Assembly (NCBI RefSeq): GCF_036186745.1
Contig: NZ_CP108086.1
Location: 6,138,001-6,202,000, forward strand
From: Microbispora hainanensis
GTDB lineage: Bacteria > Actinomycetota > Actinomycetes > Streptosporangiales > Streptosporangiaceae
DNA length: 64,000 nt
Direction: 5' to 3'
Position numbers and translations under genes: made by a program. Below the pieces are notes generated by a model. That model saw only the letters and a program-made list of their open reading frames with translations. It was not told where the DNA came from and did no database searches. Below, one piece after another: positions 42,602 to 51,165 of this stretch (position 1 is the first letter of the stretch; every line of letters starts with the position of its first letter).

Positions 42602-43492
42602 ATGACCGAGCAGCCGATCAGTGATCCGGGCGTCGATCCGGGCGTCGATCCGGTCGTCGTCGGCACCGACGGGTCCGCCGGGGCGACCCGGGCGGTGGAG
42701 TGGGCGGCCGACGACGCCGCCCTGCGGGGCCTGCCCCTGCGGGTGGTCCACGCCGTCGAGCGCCTGCCGTACGACGGCCCGCGCTATCCGATCCCCGACA
42801 GCTACGACAGGATGGCGCCCACCGGGGAGCAGATCCTCGCCCACGCCGAGTGGGTCGCCCGGGACCGGCGCCCCGGCCTCGACGTGACGACGGTGCTCGT
42901 CGAGGGGCGTCCCGGCCGCGTCCTGCGCGACCAGGCCGCCCGCGCCGCCGAAGTGGTGCTCGGCAGCCATGGCGCGGGCGGCTTCCCCGGCATGCTGCTC
43001 GGCTCGGTGGGCAACCACGTCGCCGGGCACGTGGCCGTGCCGGTCGTCGTCGTACGGCCGGCGCCCCCGGAGGCGGGGGCCGAGATCGTGGTGGGGTTCG
43101 ACTGCTCGAAGGAGTCCGGGCCCGCCCTGACGTACGCCTTCGAGGAGGCGCGGCTGCGCGGTCACCGGGTGCGGATCGTCTGCGCCTGGGAGCCGCCGGT
43201 GCCGTACGGGCCCGTGATCTCGATGGACCTGGACGCCATGCGGCGGGCCGCGGAGGACTACGCGCGCGGCGAGCTGGAGCCGCTGCAGAGCGGATACGCC
43301 GACGTCAAGACCGAGCTGGACATGGTCCACGACCATCCGGTCTCCGCGCTCATCAAGGCGTCGTCGCGGGCCGTCCTGCTCGTGGTCGGCTCCCACGGCC
43401 GCAACGCCTTCACCGCGGCCGTGCTCGGCTCGGTCAGCCGCGCCGTGCTGGGCCACGCGCACTGCCCGGTCGCCGTGGTGAAGGCGCGCTGA
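42602..43492 (+). CDS. Universal stress protein with tandem Usp domains
   Basis: 296 residues, two UspA domains. Each has a start strand (DPVVVGTDGSAGATRAVEWAA; GAEIVVGFDCSKESGPALTYAF) and an ATP-binding glycine motif (VVLGSHGAGGFPGMLLGSVGNHV; LLVVGSHGRNAFTAAVLGSVSRAVL). Double-Usp proteins bind ATP and are typical DosR-regulon members in mycobacteria. It follows the DosS-like kinase gene closely, so both are probably co-transcribed. A small DPGV repeat lies at the N-terminus. Confidence 0.92.
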   Translation: MTEQPISDPGVDPGVDPVVVGTDGSAGATRAVEWAADDAALRGLPLRVVHAVERLPYDGPRYPIPDSYDRMAPTGEQILAHAEWVARDRRPGLDVTTVLVEGRPGRVLRDQAARAAEVVLGSHGAGGFPGMLLGSVGNHVAGHVAVPVVVVRPAPPEAGAEIVVGFDCSKESGPALTYAFEEARLRGHRVRIVCAWEPPVPYGPVISMDLDAMRRAAEDYARGELEPLQSGYADVKTELDMVHDHPVSALIKASSRAVLLVVGSHGRNAFTAAVLGSVSRAVLGHAHCPVAVVKAR

Positions 43493-44056
43493 TCATCGGG
43501 GGAGCAGGCGGGCCGGCCGCACCCCGGGGACGGTCCGCTCCAGCAGGTCGGCCACGTGCTCGGGGCCCTGGCCCTCGGGACCCCGCAGGTCGATCTCGCC
43601 GTCGCGCACGACCACCTCCCAGGGCGCGTCGGAGGGGTAGCGCTCGCGCAGGGCGGCCAGGACGGCCTCGCGCAGCTCCTCGTCCGACCTGGCCAGCAGC
43701 GCCAGCAGGTCGCGGCGGCTGATCATCCCGACGACCCGCTCGTCGCGCAGCACGGGCAGGCTCTTGATCCGCTTCGCGACCATGAGGTCCGTCAGCACCC
43801 GCACGTCCGTGGTCTCCTCGACCGTGCTCACCTGGCGCGACATGACGCCCTCCACGGTGCGGGGCGCCGCGTCGCCCGGCGCGAACGCGCCGCACAGCAG
43901 GTCGATCTCGCTGACCATGCCGACCAGCTCGTCGTACTCCCCGAGCACGGGGGCGGCCGTGATGTCGTGGCCGTACAGCACCCGGATCGCCCGCCGCACG
44001 GAGTCGTCGGGGCGCAACGTGATCGCCGGGCTGCTCATGACCTCACCGGCCAGCAT
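43493..44056 (-). CDS. CBS-domain pair protein with BON-like tail
   Basis: 187 residues from ATG 44056 (GGGGGGT upstream; ATG 44089 would add 11). Two CBS motifs (AGEVMSSPAITLRPDDSVRRAIRVLYGHDITAAPVL; VEGVMSRQVSTVEETTDVRVLTDLMVAKRIKSLPVL) bind adenine nucleotides. A C-terminal ~60 residues resembles a BON domain (LREAVLAALRERYPSDAPWEVVV). Function as a nucleotide-sensing stress protein is likely. Its stop touches the Usp stop from the other strand. Confidence 0.88.
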   Translation of the reverse strand: MLAGEVMSSPAITLRPDDSVRRAIRVLYGHDITAAPVLGEYDELVGMVSEIDLLCGAFAPGDAAPRTVEGVMSRQVSTVEETTDVRVLTDLMVAKRIKSLPVLRDERVVGMISRRDLLALLARSDEELREAVLAALRERYPSDAPWEVVVRDGEIDLRGPEGQGPEHVADLLERTVPGVRPARLLPR

Positions 44057-44139
44057 GGCCCACCCCCCGTCTGTCGCCGTCGTGGTCATTCCACCGCCGC
44101 CCCGGCCGTACGGGCAGGTGCCGGAGGTCCCCGGCGGTC

Positions 44140-44153
44140 GGGTCTTTGGGCCC
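44140..44153 (+). promoter_or_regulatory. DosR-like box upstream of the second CBS gene
   Basis: GGGTCTTTGGGCCC agrees at 12 of 14 positions with the actinobacterial DosR-type motif GGGACTTTCGGCCC that I recall. It lies 52 bp before the ATG at 44205, between the two divergent CBS genes. Confidence 0.5.
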
Positions 44154-44204
44154 GTGCGGCGCCCCCGCCCACGTGGTCGGATGGAGATGGCGCAGGGAGG
44201 AACG

Positions 44205-44711
44205 ATGACCGTAGAAGGCATGACCGCCGCCGACGTGATGAGCAGGGTGCTCGTGACCGTGAAGCCGGACGAGTCCCCGCTCATGGCCTGGGAACTCATG
44301 CGCCGCGGGTCGATGCACCATCTGCCCGTCGTGGACTCCGGCTCCCGCATCCTCGGCGTGCTCACGCGGGAGGACATCGCGGCGCACTGGTCCGGCGGTC
44401 CCGCGGAGCAGTCGAGCAGCCAGGTGCGCCAGTTGCTGAGCGGGCGCAGATGCCCGCACGTGTCGCCCGACACGCCGCTCTCCTCGGTGGCGGCCGTGAT
44501 GCTGGAGTCGGGCGTGGACGTCGTCCCGGTCATCGGAGCCTGCGGCACCCTGCAGGGCCTCGTCACCGTGACCGACCTGCTCGTGGCGGTGGCCGGCAGA
44601 CGGGGGGCCGCGCCCCCGCACGAGGAGGTGTCGGCCGGGATGTTCCGCCTGGAGCCGGTGCTGCCGCCCAAACCCTCCCGTACGGCGGAGGACCAGCGGC
44701 AGGGGCCGTGA
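44205..44711 (+). CDS. CBS-domain pair protein
   Basis: 168 residues with GGGAGGA upstream. Two CBS motifs (TAADVMSRVLVTVKPDESPLMAWELMRRGSMHHLPVVD and VRQLLSGRRCPHVSPDTPLSSVAAVMLESGVDVVPVI). It diverges from the other CBS gene; both flank a DosR-like box. A role in sensing adenylate energy state under low oxygen or starvation is plausible by analogy with mycobacterial Hrp1-type CBS proteins. Confidence 0.88.
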   Translation: MTVEGMTAADVMSRVLVTVKPDESPLMAWELMRRGSMHHLPVVDSGSRILGVLTREDIAAHWSGGPAEQSSSQVRQLLSGRRCPHVSPDTPLSSVAAVMLESGVDVVPVIGACGTLQGLVTVTDLLVAVAGRRGAAPPHEEVSAGMFRLEPVLPPKPSRTAEDQRQGP

Positions 44712-44754
44712 CCCCCGGTCGTGGGTTCCCCCGGATCACGTGCAGAATAAGGTC

Positions 44755-44784
44755 ATGTTCCGCACGGTGGTGATCATCAAGTGA
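44755..44784 (+). CDS. Nine-codon leader ORF or gene remnant before the MBL gene
   Basis: ATG 44755 opens a 9-residue frame, MFRTVVIIK, whose stop overlaps the next GTG start (GTGA). The sequence resembles the last residues of MDR-type alcohol dehydrogenases (RTVVVxx), such as the mycothiol-dependent formaldehyde dehydrogenase that often precedes this MBL gene. It may be a coupling leader or a scar of a lost adh gene. Confidence 0.35.
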   Translation: MFRTVVIIK

Positions 44785-45410
44785 GTGCCCGTATCGACCA
44801 TGCCGTCACGTCGGGCACCTTCAGCCTGGACGGCCAGACCTTCGACGTCGACAACAACGTCTGGGTGCTCGGCGACGACGCCGAGTGCGTGGTGTTCGAC
44901 GCGCCCCACGACGTCAAGGCGATCACCGACGTGATCGCGGGCCGGCGCGTCCTGGCCATCCTCGCCACCCACGCCCACGACGACCATGTGCGGGTCGCGC
45001 CGGACCTGTCGGAGGCCACCGGGGCGCCCGTCCTGCTGCACCCGGCCGACCTGCCGGTCTGGCGGCTCACCCACCCCCACCGCGAGCCCGACGGCGAGCT
45101 GTCCGACGGGCAGGTCATCGAGGTCGCCGGCACCCGCCTCGAAGTGCTCCACACTCCCGGGCACTCGCCCGGCGCCTGCTGCTTCTACGCGCCCGAGCTG
45201 GGCGTCGTCTTCACCGGCGACACCCTGTTCCAGGGTGGTCCCGGCGCGACCGGCCGCTCGTTCTCCGACTTCGGCGTGATCATCGACTCGATCCGCGACC
45301 GCCTGCTGACCCTGCCGCCCGAGACCGTCGTCCACACCGGCCACGGCGACAGCACGACGATCGGCGCCGAGCTGCCGCACCTCGACGAGTGGATCCGCCG
45401 GGGCCACTGA
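44781..45410 (+). CDS. Small MBL-fold hydrolase (partner of mycothiol-dependent formaldehyde dehydrogenase)
   Basis: 209 residues. Metal motif THAHDDH, then HTPGHSPGACCF, FTGDTLFQGGPGATGR and HTGHGDST, as in glyoxalase II-type thioesterases. The N-terminus IDHAVTSGTFSLDGQTFDVDNNVWVLGDDAECVVFDAPHD is the form usually found next to the mycothiol-linked formaldehyde dehydrogenase gene, which suggests hydrolysis of S-acyl-mycothiol. Here that dehydrogenase is absent, leaving only the short frame upstream. GTG 44781 has no strong ribosome site, so translation may depend on the leader. Confidence 0.85.
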   Translation: MSARIDHAVTSGTFSLDGQTFDVDNNVWVLGDDAECVVFDAPHDVKAITDVIAGRRVLAILATHAHDDHVRVAPDLSEATGAPVLLHPADLPVWRLTHPHREPDGELSDGQVIEVAGTRLEVLHTPGHSPGACCFYAPELGVVFTGDTLFQGGPGATGRSFSDFGVIIDSIRDRLLTLPPETVVHTGHGDSTTIGAELPHLDEWIRRGH

Positions 45411-45515
45411 CCCCAGGCATCGCGCGGGTCTTGACGATCACGCGCCTCGCGGCCGACACTCACGAGACCGATTCACTCCGCCCCCGTGGTTCACGAGGGT
45501 GGCGTGGGTCTCGAA

Positions 45516-45527
45516 GTTAGCGCTAAC
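45516..45527. promoter_or_regulatory. LacI-type operator upstream of GH43
   Basis: The perfect palindrome GTTAGCGCTAAC lies 38 bp before the GH43 ATG. It is one of four matching sites in the 45-56 kb glycan locus. A possible promoter (TTGACG 45431-45436 with GACACT 45455-45460) is upstream, so a bound repressor would block elongation. Confidence 0.75.
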
Positions 45528-45564
45528 GAGGCCGAGGGGCGCGAGCCGCCGGCCGGGAGAGACG

Positions 45565-47835
45565 ATGCACAGCACCCCCCGACGACGCCTCCCACGCCTC
45601 CCTCGCCTCGCTCTCGCGGCCGCCGCCGCGCTGTCCCTGGTCGCGGGCCCGATCGTCACCCCGGCGCACGCGGCCGGCCCCTACTTCGCCGGTGAGGTGG
45701 ACGACCACGACCACGCGCTGCCGGCGGCCGAGGTGCTCCAGGCCTCCGGCAGCACGGCGGCCGTCAGCGCGGTCACGCTGCCCGAGCTCAAGGTCCCGGC
45801 GATCGTGGACGGCGGGAACGACAGGATCGTCCTGCCGGTGAAGGAGGGCACCGACCTCACCCGGCTCGCGCCCGAGCTCACCCTGGTCCCGGGAGCGAGC
45901 GTCAAACCCGCCTCCGGCACCGCACGCGACCTGTCCGAGCCGGTCACCTACACCGTCACCGGCGGCGACGGCGCGCGGCGGACGTGGACGGTCGAGGCGC
46001 GGGTGATGAAGAGCCCGGTGCTCCCCGGCCTGTACGCCGACCCGAACATCACCGTGTTCGGCGACACGTTCTACATGTATCCGACGACCGACGGCTTCGC
46101 CGGATGGAGCGGCACGCAGTTCCACGCGTTCTCGTCCAAGGACCTGGTCCACTGGACCGACCACGGCGTCGTCCTCGACCTCGGACCCGACGTGACCTGG
46201 GCCGACAACAGCGCCTGGGCCCCGACGATCGCCGAGCGGAACGGCAAGTACTACTTCTACTTCAGCGGCGGCATGGCCACCGGCAACACCGCCAAACACC
46301 TCGGCGTCGCCGTGTCCGACTCGCCGGCGGGGCCGTTCAAAGACGCCCTGGGCAGGCCGCTGGTGGCGGCCGGGACCTACAGCGGCCAGATGATCGACTC
46401 CGACGTGTTCGTCGACGACGACGGCCAGGCGTACCTCTACTGGGGCAACGGCAACTCCTACCAGGTGCCGCTGAACGACGACATGGTGTCGTTCGACCCC
46501 GCCAAGGTGAGGACGTACAAGCCGAGCGGCTACAACGAGGGCTCGTTCGTCTTCAAACGCGGCGGGATCTACTACTTCATGTGGTCGGAGAACGACACGC
46601 GCGACGAGAACTACCAGGTCGCGTACGCCACCGGCGCCTCGCCGCTCGGCCCGTGGACCGAACAGGGCGTGATCCTGCGGAAGGACCTGTCCCTCGGGAT
46701 CAAGGGCACCGGCCACCACTCGGTCGTACGGGTGCCCGGCACCGACGACTGGTACATCGCCTATCACCGCTTCGCCATCCCCGGCGGCGACGGCACCCAC
46801 CGGGAGACCACGATCGACCGGATGGAGTTCGACGCGAACGGCCTGATCGAGAAGGTCGTGCCGACGCTGGAGAGCGTCGATCCGGTGTCGGTCGCGAACG
46901 CCGGGCCGGACGCCGAGGGCCGCGAGGGGTCCCCGATCCGGCTGGCCGGATCGGCCACCGGCGCGGCCAAGTGGAGCTACACGCCCGGCGAGGACGCCGG
47001 CTCCGGCGCGACCTGCTCCTTCTCGGACTCCGGCGCCGCCGAGACCGCCGTCACCTGCGACGACGACGGGACCTACACGGTCACGCTGACCTCCGGCCGC
47101 AGCCGCGACACCGCGAAGGTGACCGTCGCCAACGCCGCCCCCGAGGCCGGGGACGTCGTGACGCCTGCCAAGCCGGTCGAGGCCGGCACGCGCGTGACCC
47201 TCACGGTCCCGGTCACCGACCGGGGGGCGAACGACGTGCTCACCTGCACGGTGGACTGGAAGGACGGGACCACCGCGTCCGGCACGGTCGGCGACGGGAC
47301 CTGCACGGCGCGGCACACCTACAAGAGGCCGGGCGTGAACGAGCCCGTCGTCACCGTCGCCGACGACGACGGCGCGACCACCACCGCGACCGGCCGTCCG
47401 GTGGTCGTGTACGACCGTGGCTCCGGCTTCGTCACCGGCGGCGGCTGGATCGACTCGCCCGCGGGCGCCTACCGCGCCAACCCCGCGCTGACCGGCCGGG
47501 CCACCTTCGGGATCGTGGCCAAGTACGTGAAGCACACGGCGGTGCCGATCGGGGCGACGACGTTCTCGTTCCAGGCCGGGCCCCTGGACTTCCGGTCCAC
47601 GGCGTACGACTGGCTCGTGGTGTCGGGCGGGGAGATCCGCTATCGCGGCATCGGGACGGTCGGCGGCGCGGGGCGCTACGGCTTCGAGGTCGTCGCCCGC
47701 GACGGCGACACCCGGGACGGGGACGGCGTCGACCGCTTCGCCGTCCGGATCTGGGACGAGCGGACCGGCGACGTGATCTACCAGAACGGAGCCGGTGACG
47801 CGGCCAACGGCAGCGTCGTCGTCCACGCGAAGTAA
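45565..47835 (+). CDS. Secreted GH43-family glycosidase with PKD-like C-terminal region
   Basis: 756 residues from ATG 45565 (GGGAGA upstream). A Sec signal peptide spans residues 1-36 (Arg-rich, Ala/Leu core, cut after PAHA). The five-blade GH43 propeller follows: catalytic base Asp159 (LYADPN), pKa-modulating Asp280 (IDSDVF) and acid Glu325 (YNEGSF). After ~residue 440 come Ig/PKD-like beta segments (SVANAGPDAEGREGSPIRLAGSA...) and a final beta domain. GH43 enzymes act on arabinan, arabinoxylan or arabinogalactan outside the cell. The LacI-type operator just upstream and the GH51 gene nearby support arabinose-containing substrates. Confidence 0.9.
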   Translation: MHSTPRRRLPRLPRLALAAAAALSLVAGPIVTPAHAAGPYFAGEVDDHDHALPAAEVLQASGSTAAVSAVTLPELKVPAIVDGGNDRIVLPVKEGTDLTRLAPELTLVPGASVKPASGTARDLSEPVTYTVTGGDGARRTWTVEARVMKSPVLPGLYADPNITVFGDTFYMYPTTDGFAGWSGTQFHAFSSKDLVHWTDHGVVLDLGPDVTWADNSAWAPTIAERNGKYYFYFSGGMATGNTAKHLGVAVSDSPAGPFKDALGRPLVAAGTYSGQMIDSDVFVDDDGQAYLYWGNGNSYQVPLNDDMVSFDPAKVRTYKPSGYNEGSFVFKRGGIYYFMWSENDTRDENYQVAYATGASPLGPWTEQGVILRKDLSLGIKGTGHHSVVRVPGTDDWYIAYHRFAIPGGDGTHRETTIDRMEFDANGLIEKVVPTLESVDPVSVANAGPDAEGREGSPIRLAGSATGAAKWSYTPGEDAGSGATCSFSDSGAAETAVTCDDDGTYTVTLTSGRSRDTAKVTVANAAPEAGDVVTPAKPVEAGTRVTLTVPVTDRGANDVLTCTVDWKDGTTASGTVGDGTCTARHTYKRPGVNEPVVTVADDDGATTTATGRPVVVYDRGSGFVTGGGWIDSPAGAYRANPALTGRATFGIVAKYVKHTAVPIGATTFSFQAGPLDFRSTAYDWLVVSGGEIRYRGIGTVGGAGRYGFEVVARDGDTRDGDGVDRFAVRIWDERTGDVIYQNGAGDAANGSVVVHAK

Positions 47836-47839
47836 CGTC

Positions 47840-48685
47840 CTATGGCGCGACCCGGACGCCGGTGACGGCGAAGCGCTCGACCTCCGCCACGTGGCCGCCG
47901 GTGCTTGCGACGAGGGTGAGCGTGCTGCCCGGGGCCGCCTGGAAGGTCACGGTGGCGGACCAGAGGGCGTCCTCCCCTCCGGCCGAGGCACAGCAGCTCT
48001 CGCCGAGGGGGCGGGCGCTGCCGGTCGAGCGCACCTGCACCCGGATGCTCTCGTCCACTCCGGTGATCGTGCCGCCCACCTTGACGGGGGATGAAACGAG
48101 GGCGCCGTACCGGGGAGTGGTGAGGGAGAAGGTGGTGTCGTCGGTGCCCACCACCTCCCACGGCGCGTCCGGCCCGGTGCCGAACCTGACGAGGTGGACG
48201 ACGGCGGCGATGCCCGGCCGCCCGCCGCCCTCGCCGCGGACGCCGACGGAGACGCGCGCGTCCGCACCGGTCACCGTACGCTCGACCACCTGGTCGACAC
48301 CGGTGAACCCGAGGAACCCCTGGGTGAAGGACAGCGCGGTCCGCTCGGCGTCCAGGTGCCAGGGCTGGTGGCCGCCCGAGCGGTAGCTCTCCTGCCAGTC
48401 CCGCGCCTGTTTCTCCTCGGCGAAGGGCCACAACGGCTGGTAACGGCCCGCCACGAGGGAGCCCGCGGATGGGGTCGGGGTGGCGGCCGGGCCGCTCTGC
48501 AGGGCGGTCGCCGTGCCGGTCGCCGTGCCGGTCGCCGTGCCGGTCGCCGTGCCGGTCCCTGGGCTGGTTCCCGGGCCGGTTCCGGGGGTGGTTCCGCACG
48601 CGCCCGCCGGCAGGCCGAGCGCGGCCAGCACGGCGAGCGCCCACCCGGCCCGGCCCGCCCGGCCGCCTGTCACGCCGCGAGTCAC
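47840..48685 (-). CDS. Secreted or lipid-anchored protein with Gly/Thr linker and Gmad2-like Ig domain
   Basis: 281 residues from GTG 48685 (GGGAG upstream; ATGs at 48727 or 48748 would extend it). A hydrophobic signal (WALAVLAALGLPAGAC) ends at a cysteine, a weak lipobox. Then comes a Gly-Thr-Ala linker made by a 12-bp DNA repeat. The C-terminal ~100 residues (LTTPRYGALVSSPVKVGGTITGVDESIRVQV...) have the Gmad2/spore-germination Ig-like pattern. Probably a cell-surface accessory protein; no enzymatic motif was seen. It converges on the GH43 gene with 4 bp between stops. Confidence 0.7.
   Translation of the reverse strand: MTRGVTGGRAGRAGWALAVLAALGLPAGACGTTPGTGPGTSPGTGTATGTATGTATGTATALQSGPAATPTPSAGSLVAGRYQPLWPFAEEKQARDWQESYRSGGHQPWHLDAERTALSFTQGFLGFTGVDQVVERTVTGADARVSVGVRGEGGGRPGIAAVVHLVRFGTGPDAPWEVVGTDDTTFSLTTPRYGALVSSPVKVGGTITGVDESIRVQVRSTGSARPLGESCCASAGGEDALWSATVTFQAAPGSTLTLVASTGGHVAEVERFAVTGVRVAP
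48507..48554. repeat. Four exact 12-bp tandem copies in the lipoprotein linker
   Basis: The unit GTCGCCGTGCCG is repeated four times and encodes a Gly-Thr-Ala-Thr linker on the minus strand. Copy-number change would alter linker length in frame. Confidence 0.9.
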
Positions 48686-48819
48686 GATGCGCGCTCCCGC
48701 CACCAGAGGTTTCGTTGACGAGAGCATGCCCAGCCCGATGCCGGGCATTCGCGGTGTGCCCGTCGCGCTGGGGGCGATGTCCGGGCGGGCCGTACGCGGA
48801 GGACGCCTACGGTTTCCAT

Positions 48820-49371
48820 GTGAATGTGAAACTCCGCCTTGCGCCTGTAACCCCCGCCAACGTCGAGACGGCTATTGCTGTGAAGGTTCGCCCCGAGCAG
48901 GAGCGCTTCGTCTCGCCTGTGGCGAAGTCACTGGCCGAGGCCTACGTGCATCGGGAAGTGGCGTGGCCGCGCCTCATCCTCGACGGCGACCGTCCGGTGG
49001 GCTTCCTCATGCCTTTCCTGGACATCGACTGGGACGGCAAGGGGATCGACTTCCGATCCGGCTTGTGGCGGCTCAACGTGGCGGCCGGCGAACAGGGGCG
49101 CGGAGTCGGGCGCTTCGCCGTCGAATCCGTGGCCGCCGAAATCAGGCGTCGTGGCGGCACGCAGATGTACGTCACGTGGGAGCCGGGAGAGGGTGGGCCG
49201 GAGGGCTTCTACCGGAAGCTTGGGTTCCAGCTCACAGGTGAGGATAGCGGGGGACAGACGGTCGGGGTTCTGGATCTGACGACCTGCTCGCAGGGCCACG
49301 GCTACAAGACCGCGCGTGGCGGCACCTGCCCCAGGGCCGGGGACGGTATTCCCTGGGGTGGGTCGTCATGA
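48820..49371 (+). CDS. GNAT-family N-acetyltransferase (BltD/SpeG-like)
   Basis: 183 residues from GTG 48820. Acetyl-CoA motif A is RLNVAAGEQGRGVGRFAVESVAAEI; the N-terminus VKLRLAPVTPANVETAIAVKVRPEQERFVSPVAKSLAEAYVH is like spermidine/amine acetyltransferases. After the fold ends (VGVLDLTT) there is a 27-residue tail rich in Gly, Cys and Lys with no known motif. The start is not fixed: GGAGGA is 16 bp away. Substrate unknown; likely an amine. Confidence 0.8.
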   Translation: MNVKLRLAPVTPANVETAIAVKVRPEQERFVSPVAKSLAEAYVHREVAWPRLILDGDRPVGFLMPFLDIDWDGKGIDFRSGLWRLNVAAGEQGRGVGRFAVESVAAEIRRRGGTQMYVTWEPGEGGPEGFYRKLGFQLTGEDSGGQTVGVLDLTTCSQGHGYKTARGGTCPRAGDGIPWGGSS

Positions 49372-49384
49372 CGCCGCCCGGTGA

Positions 49385-49466
49385 CTGTTAGCGATAACAG
49401 CATGCGTCTCAATAGCCGAGTTTTCCGGACCGAAATCTTGACCGAACACCATGCGAACGCTAACAA
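49385..49466 (+). promoter_or_regulatory. Paired LacI-type operators and promoter of GH51
   Basis: CTGTTAGCGATAACAG (49385-49400) and a weaker TGCGAACGCTAACA (49452-49465, 11/14 match to TGTTAGCGCTAACA) are 66 bp apart centre to centre. Between them lies TTGACC (49438-49443), with TAACAA (49461-49466) 17 bp on as -10; the second operator covers the -10. A looping repressor is plausible. Confidence 0.65.
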
Positions 49467-49504
49467 TCGCCCCGCGAGCCCCTGTCCGGTGAAGGAGATC
49501 CCGC

Positions 49505-51013
49505 GTGCTCCAGGCACAACTGACCATCGACCCCGCCCATCGGGTGGCCCCCGTACGGCGCCGCACGTTCGGCACGTTCGTCGAGCACCTCGGCCGCTGT
49601 GTCTACACCGGCATCTACGAGCCGGGCCACCCCACGGCGGACGAGAACGGGTTCCGCGGCGACGTGCTCGCGCTCACCCGCGAGCTGGGCGTGACCACCG
49701 TGCGCTATCCCGGCGGCAACTTCGTCTCCGGCTACCGCTGGGAGGACGGCATCGGCCCGCGCGAGCGGCGCCCCCGGCGGCTCGATCTCGCCTGGCACAG
49801 CACCGAGACCAACGAGATCGGGATCGACGAGTTCATGCGGTGGTCCCGCCTGGCGGGGCTGGAGCCGATGATGGCGGTCAACCTCGGCACCCGTGGCGTG
49901 CAGGAGGCCGTCGACCTGCTCGAATACTGCAACATCCCGTCCGGCACCACTCTGTCGGACCTGCGCATCGCCAACGGCACCAAGGACCCCCACGACATCC
50001 GCATGTGGTGCCTGGGCAACGAGATGGACGGCCCCTGGCAGATCGGGCACAAGACCGCCCACGAGTACGGCAGGATCGCCGCCGAGACCGCCCGGGCCAT
50101 GCGCATGGTCGACCCCAGTCTGGAACTGGTGGCCTGCGGCAGCTCCGGCTCCTCCATGCCGACCTTCGGCACCTGGGAGGCGACCGTCCTGGAGGAGACC
50201 TACGACCTGGTCGACCACATCTCCTGTCACGCCTACTACGAGGAGAAGGACGGCGACCTCGCCGGCTTCCTGGCCTGCGCGAGCGACATGGAGCACTTCA
50301 TCTCCACGGTCGTCTCCACCGCCGACCAGGTGGGGGCCAGGCTCGGCTCCAGCAAGAAGATCTCCGTCTCCTTCGACGAGTGGAACGTCTGGTACCTGAG
50401 CCGCGTCAAGGCGGCCGAGCCCGGGCAGGACTGGCCGGTCGCGCCGCCGCTCCTGGAGGACCACTACCACCTCGCCGACGCCGTGGCCTTCGGCAGCCTG
50501 CTCATCACACTGCTGCGGCACAGCGACCGGGTCGCGGCGGCCTGCCTAGCCCAGCTCGTCAACGTGATCGCGCCCATCATGACCGAGCCCGGCGGCCGGG
50601 CCTGGCGGCAGACCACCTTCCACCCGTTCGCGCAGGCGGCGCGGCTCGCCAAGGGCGACGTCGTACGCGTCGAGCCCGTCTGCCCGACGTACGAGACGGC
50701 CGAGTTCGGCGCGGTGCCCGTGCTCCACGCGGTCGCCACCCGGGACGAGACGGAGACGACGCTGTTCGTGGTGAACAGGTCGACGGACGAGCCGGTGGAG
50801 CTGGAGCTCGACGCGAGGGCGCTGGTCTCGGGCACCGGCGCCGTGCGGATCGCCGAGGCGACGACGCTCACCCACGAGGACGTCTACGCCCGCAACACCG
50901 CCGACGACCCCGATCGGGTGGCGCCCCGCCCCAACACGAACCACCAGAGCGATCCGCTCCGGATCGTGCTGCCGCCGGTCTCCTGGAACGTGATCAGGCT
51001 GACGAGGTCCTGA
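49505..51013 (+). CDS. GH51 alpha-L-arabinofuranosidase
   Basis: 502 residues from GTG with AAGGAGA upstream. The TIM barrel holds the acid/base Glu173 (LGNEMDGPW) and nucleophile Glu292 (SFDEWNVW). Typical family segments are RTFGTFVEHLGRCVYTGIYEPGHP and RYPGGNFVSGYRWEDGIG. No signal peptide, so it removes arabinose from imported oligosaccharides inside the cell. Paired LacI-type operators precede it. It is a likely intracellular partner of the secreted GH43. Confidence 0.95.
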   Translation: MLQAQLTIDPAHRVAPVRRRTFGTFVEHLGRCVYTGIYEPGHPTADENGFRGDVLALTRELGVTTVRYPGGNFVSGYRWEDGIGPRERRPRRLDLAWHSTETNEIGIDEFMRWSRLAGLEPMMAVNLGTRGVQEAVDLLEYCNIPSGTTLSDLRIANGTKDPHDIRMWCLGNEMDGPWQIGHKTAHEYGRIAAETARAMRMVDPSLELVACGSSGSSMPTFGTWEATVLEETYDLVDHISCHAYYEEKDGDLAGFLACASDMEHFISTVVSTADQVGARLGSSKKISVSFDEWNVWYLSRVKAAEPGQDWPVAPPLLEDHYHLADAVAFGSLLITLLRHSDRVAAACLAQLVNVIAPIMTEPGGRAWRQTTFHPFAQAARLAKGDVVRVEPVCPTYETAEFGAVPVLHAVATRDETETTLFVVNRSTDEPVELELDARALVSGTGAVRIAEATTLTHEDVYARNTADDPDRVAPRPNTNHQSDPLRIVLPPVSWNVIRLTRS

Positions 51014-51019
51014 ACTCCT

Positions 51020-51038
51020 CCCGCGCGCGGCGCGCGGG
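51020..51038 (+). terminator. GC hairpin after GH51
   Basis: An 8-bp stem, CCCGCGCG (51020-51027) with CGCGCGGG (51031-51038), closes a CGG loop seven bases after the stop codon. Confidence 0.6.
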
Positions 51039-51056
51039 CGGAAGTCCCTCGGCTTG

Positions 51057-51070
51057 AGGACTTTCGTCTG
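51057..51070 (+). promoter_or_regulatory. Possible DosR-like box upstream of a Usp gene
   Basis: AGGACTTTCGTCTG shares 10 of 14 positions with GGGACTTTCGGCCC, including the whole GGACTTTCG core. It is 96 bp before the Usp start. Weaker than the box at 44140. Confidence 0.35.
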
Positions 51071-51165
51071 CTGCGCCGCGGGCAGCGGAGACGGTGCGAT
51101 GGTGCCCGGGAGGATCAACCCCCGCGCGCGTCCGCGTACCGCTTGAAGCACAGGAGGAGACGTAC

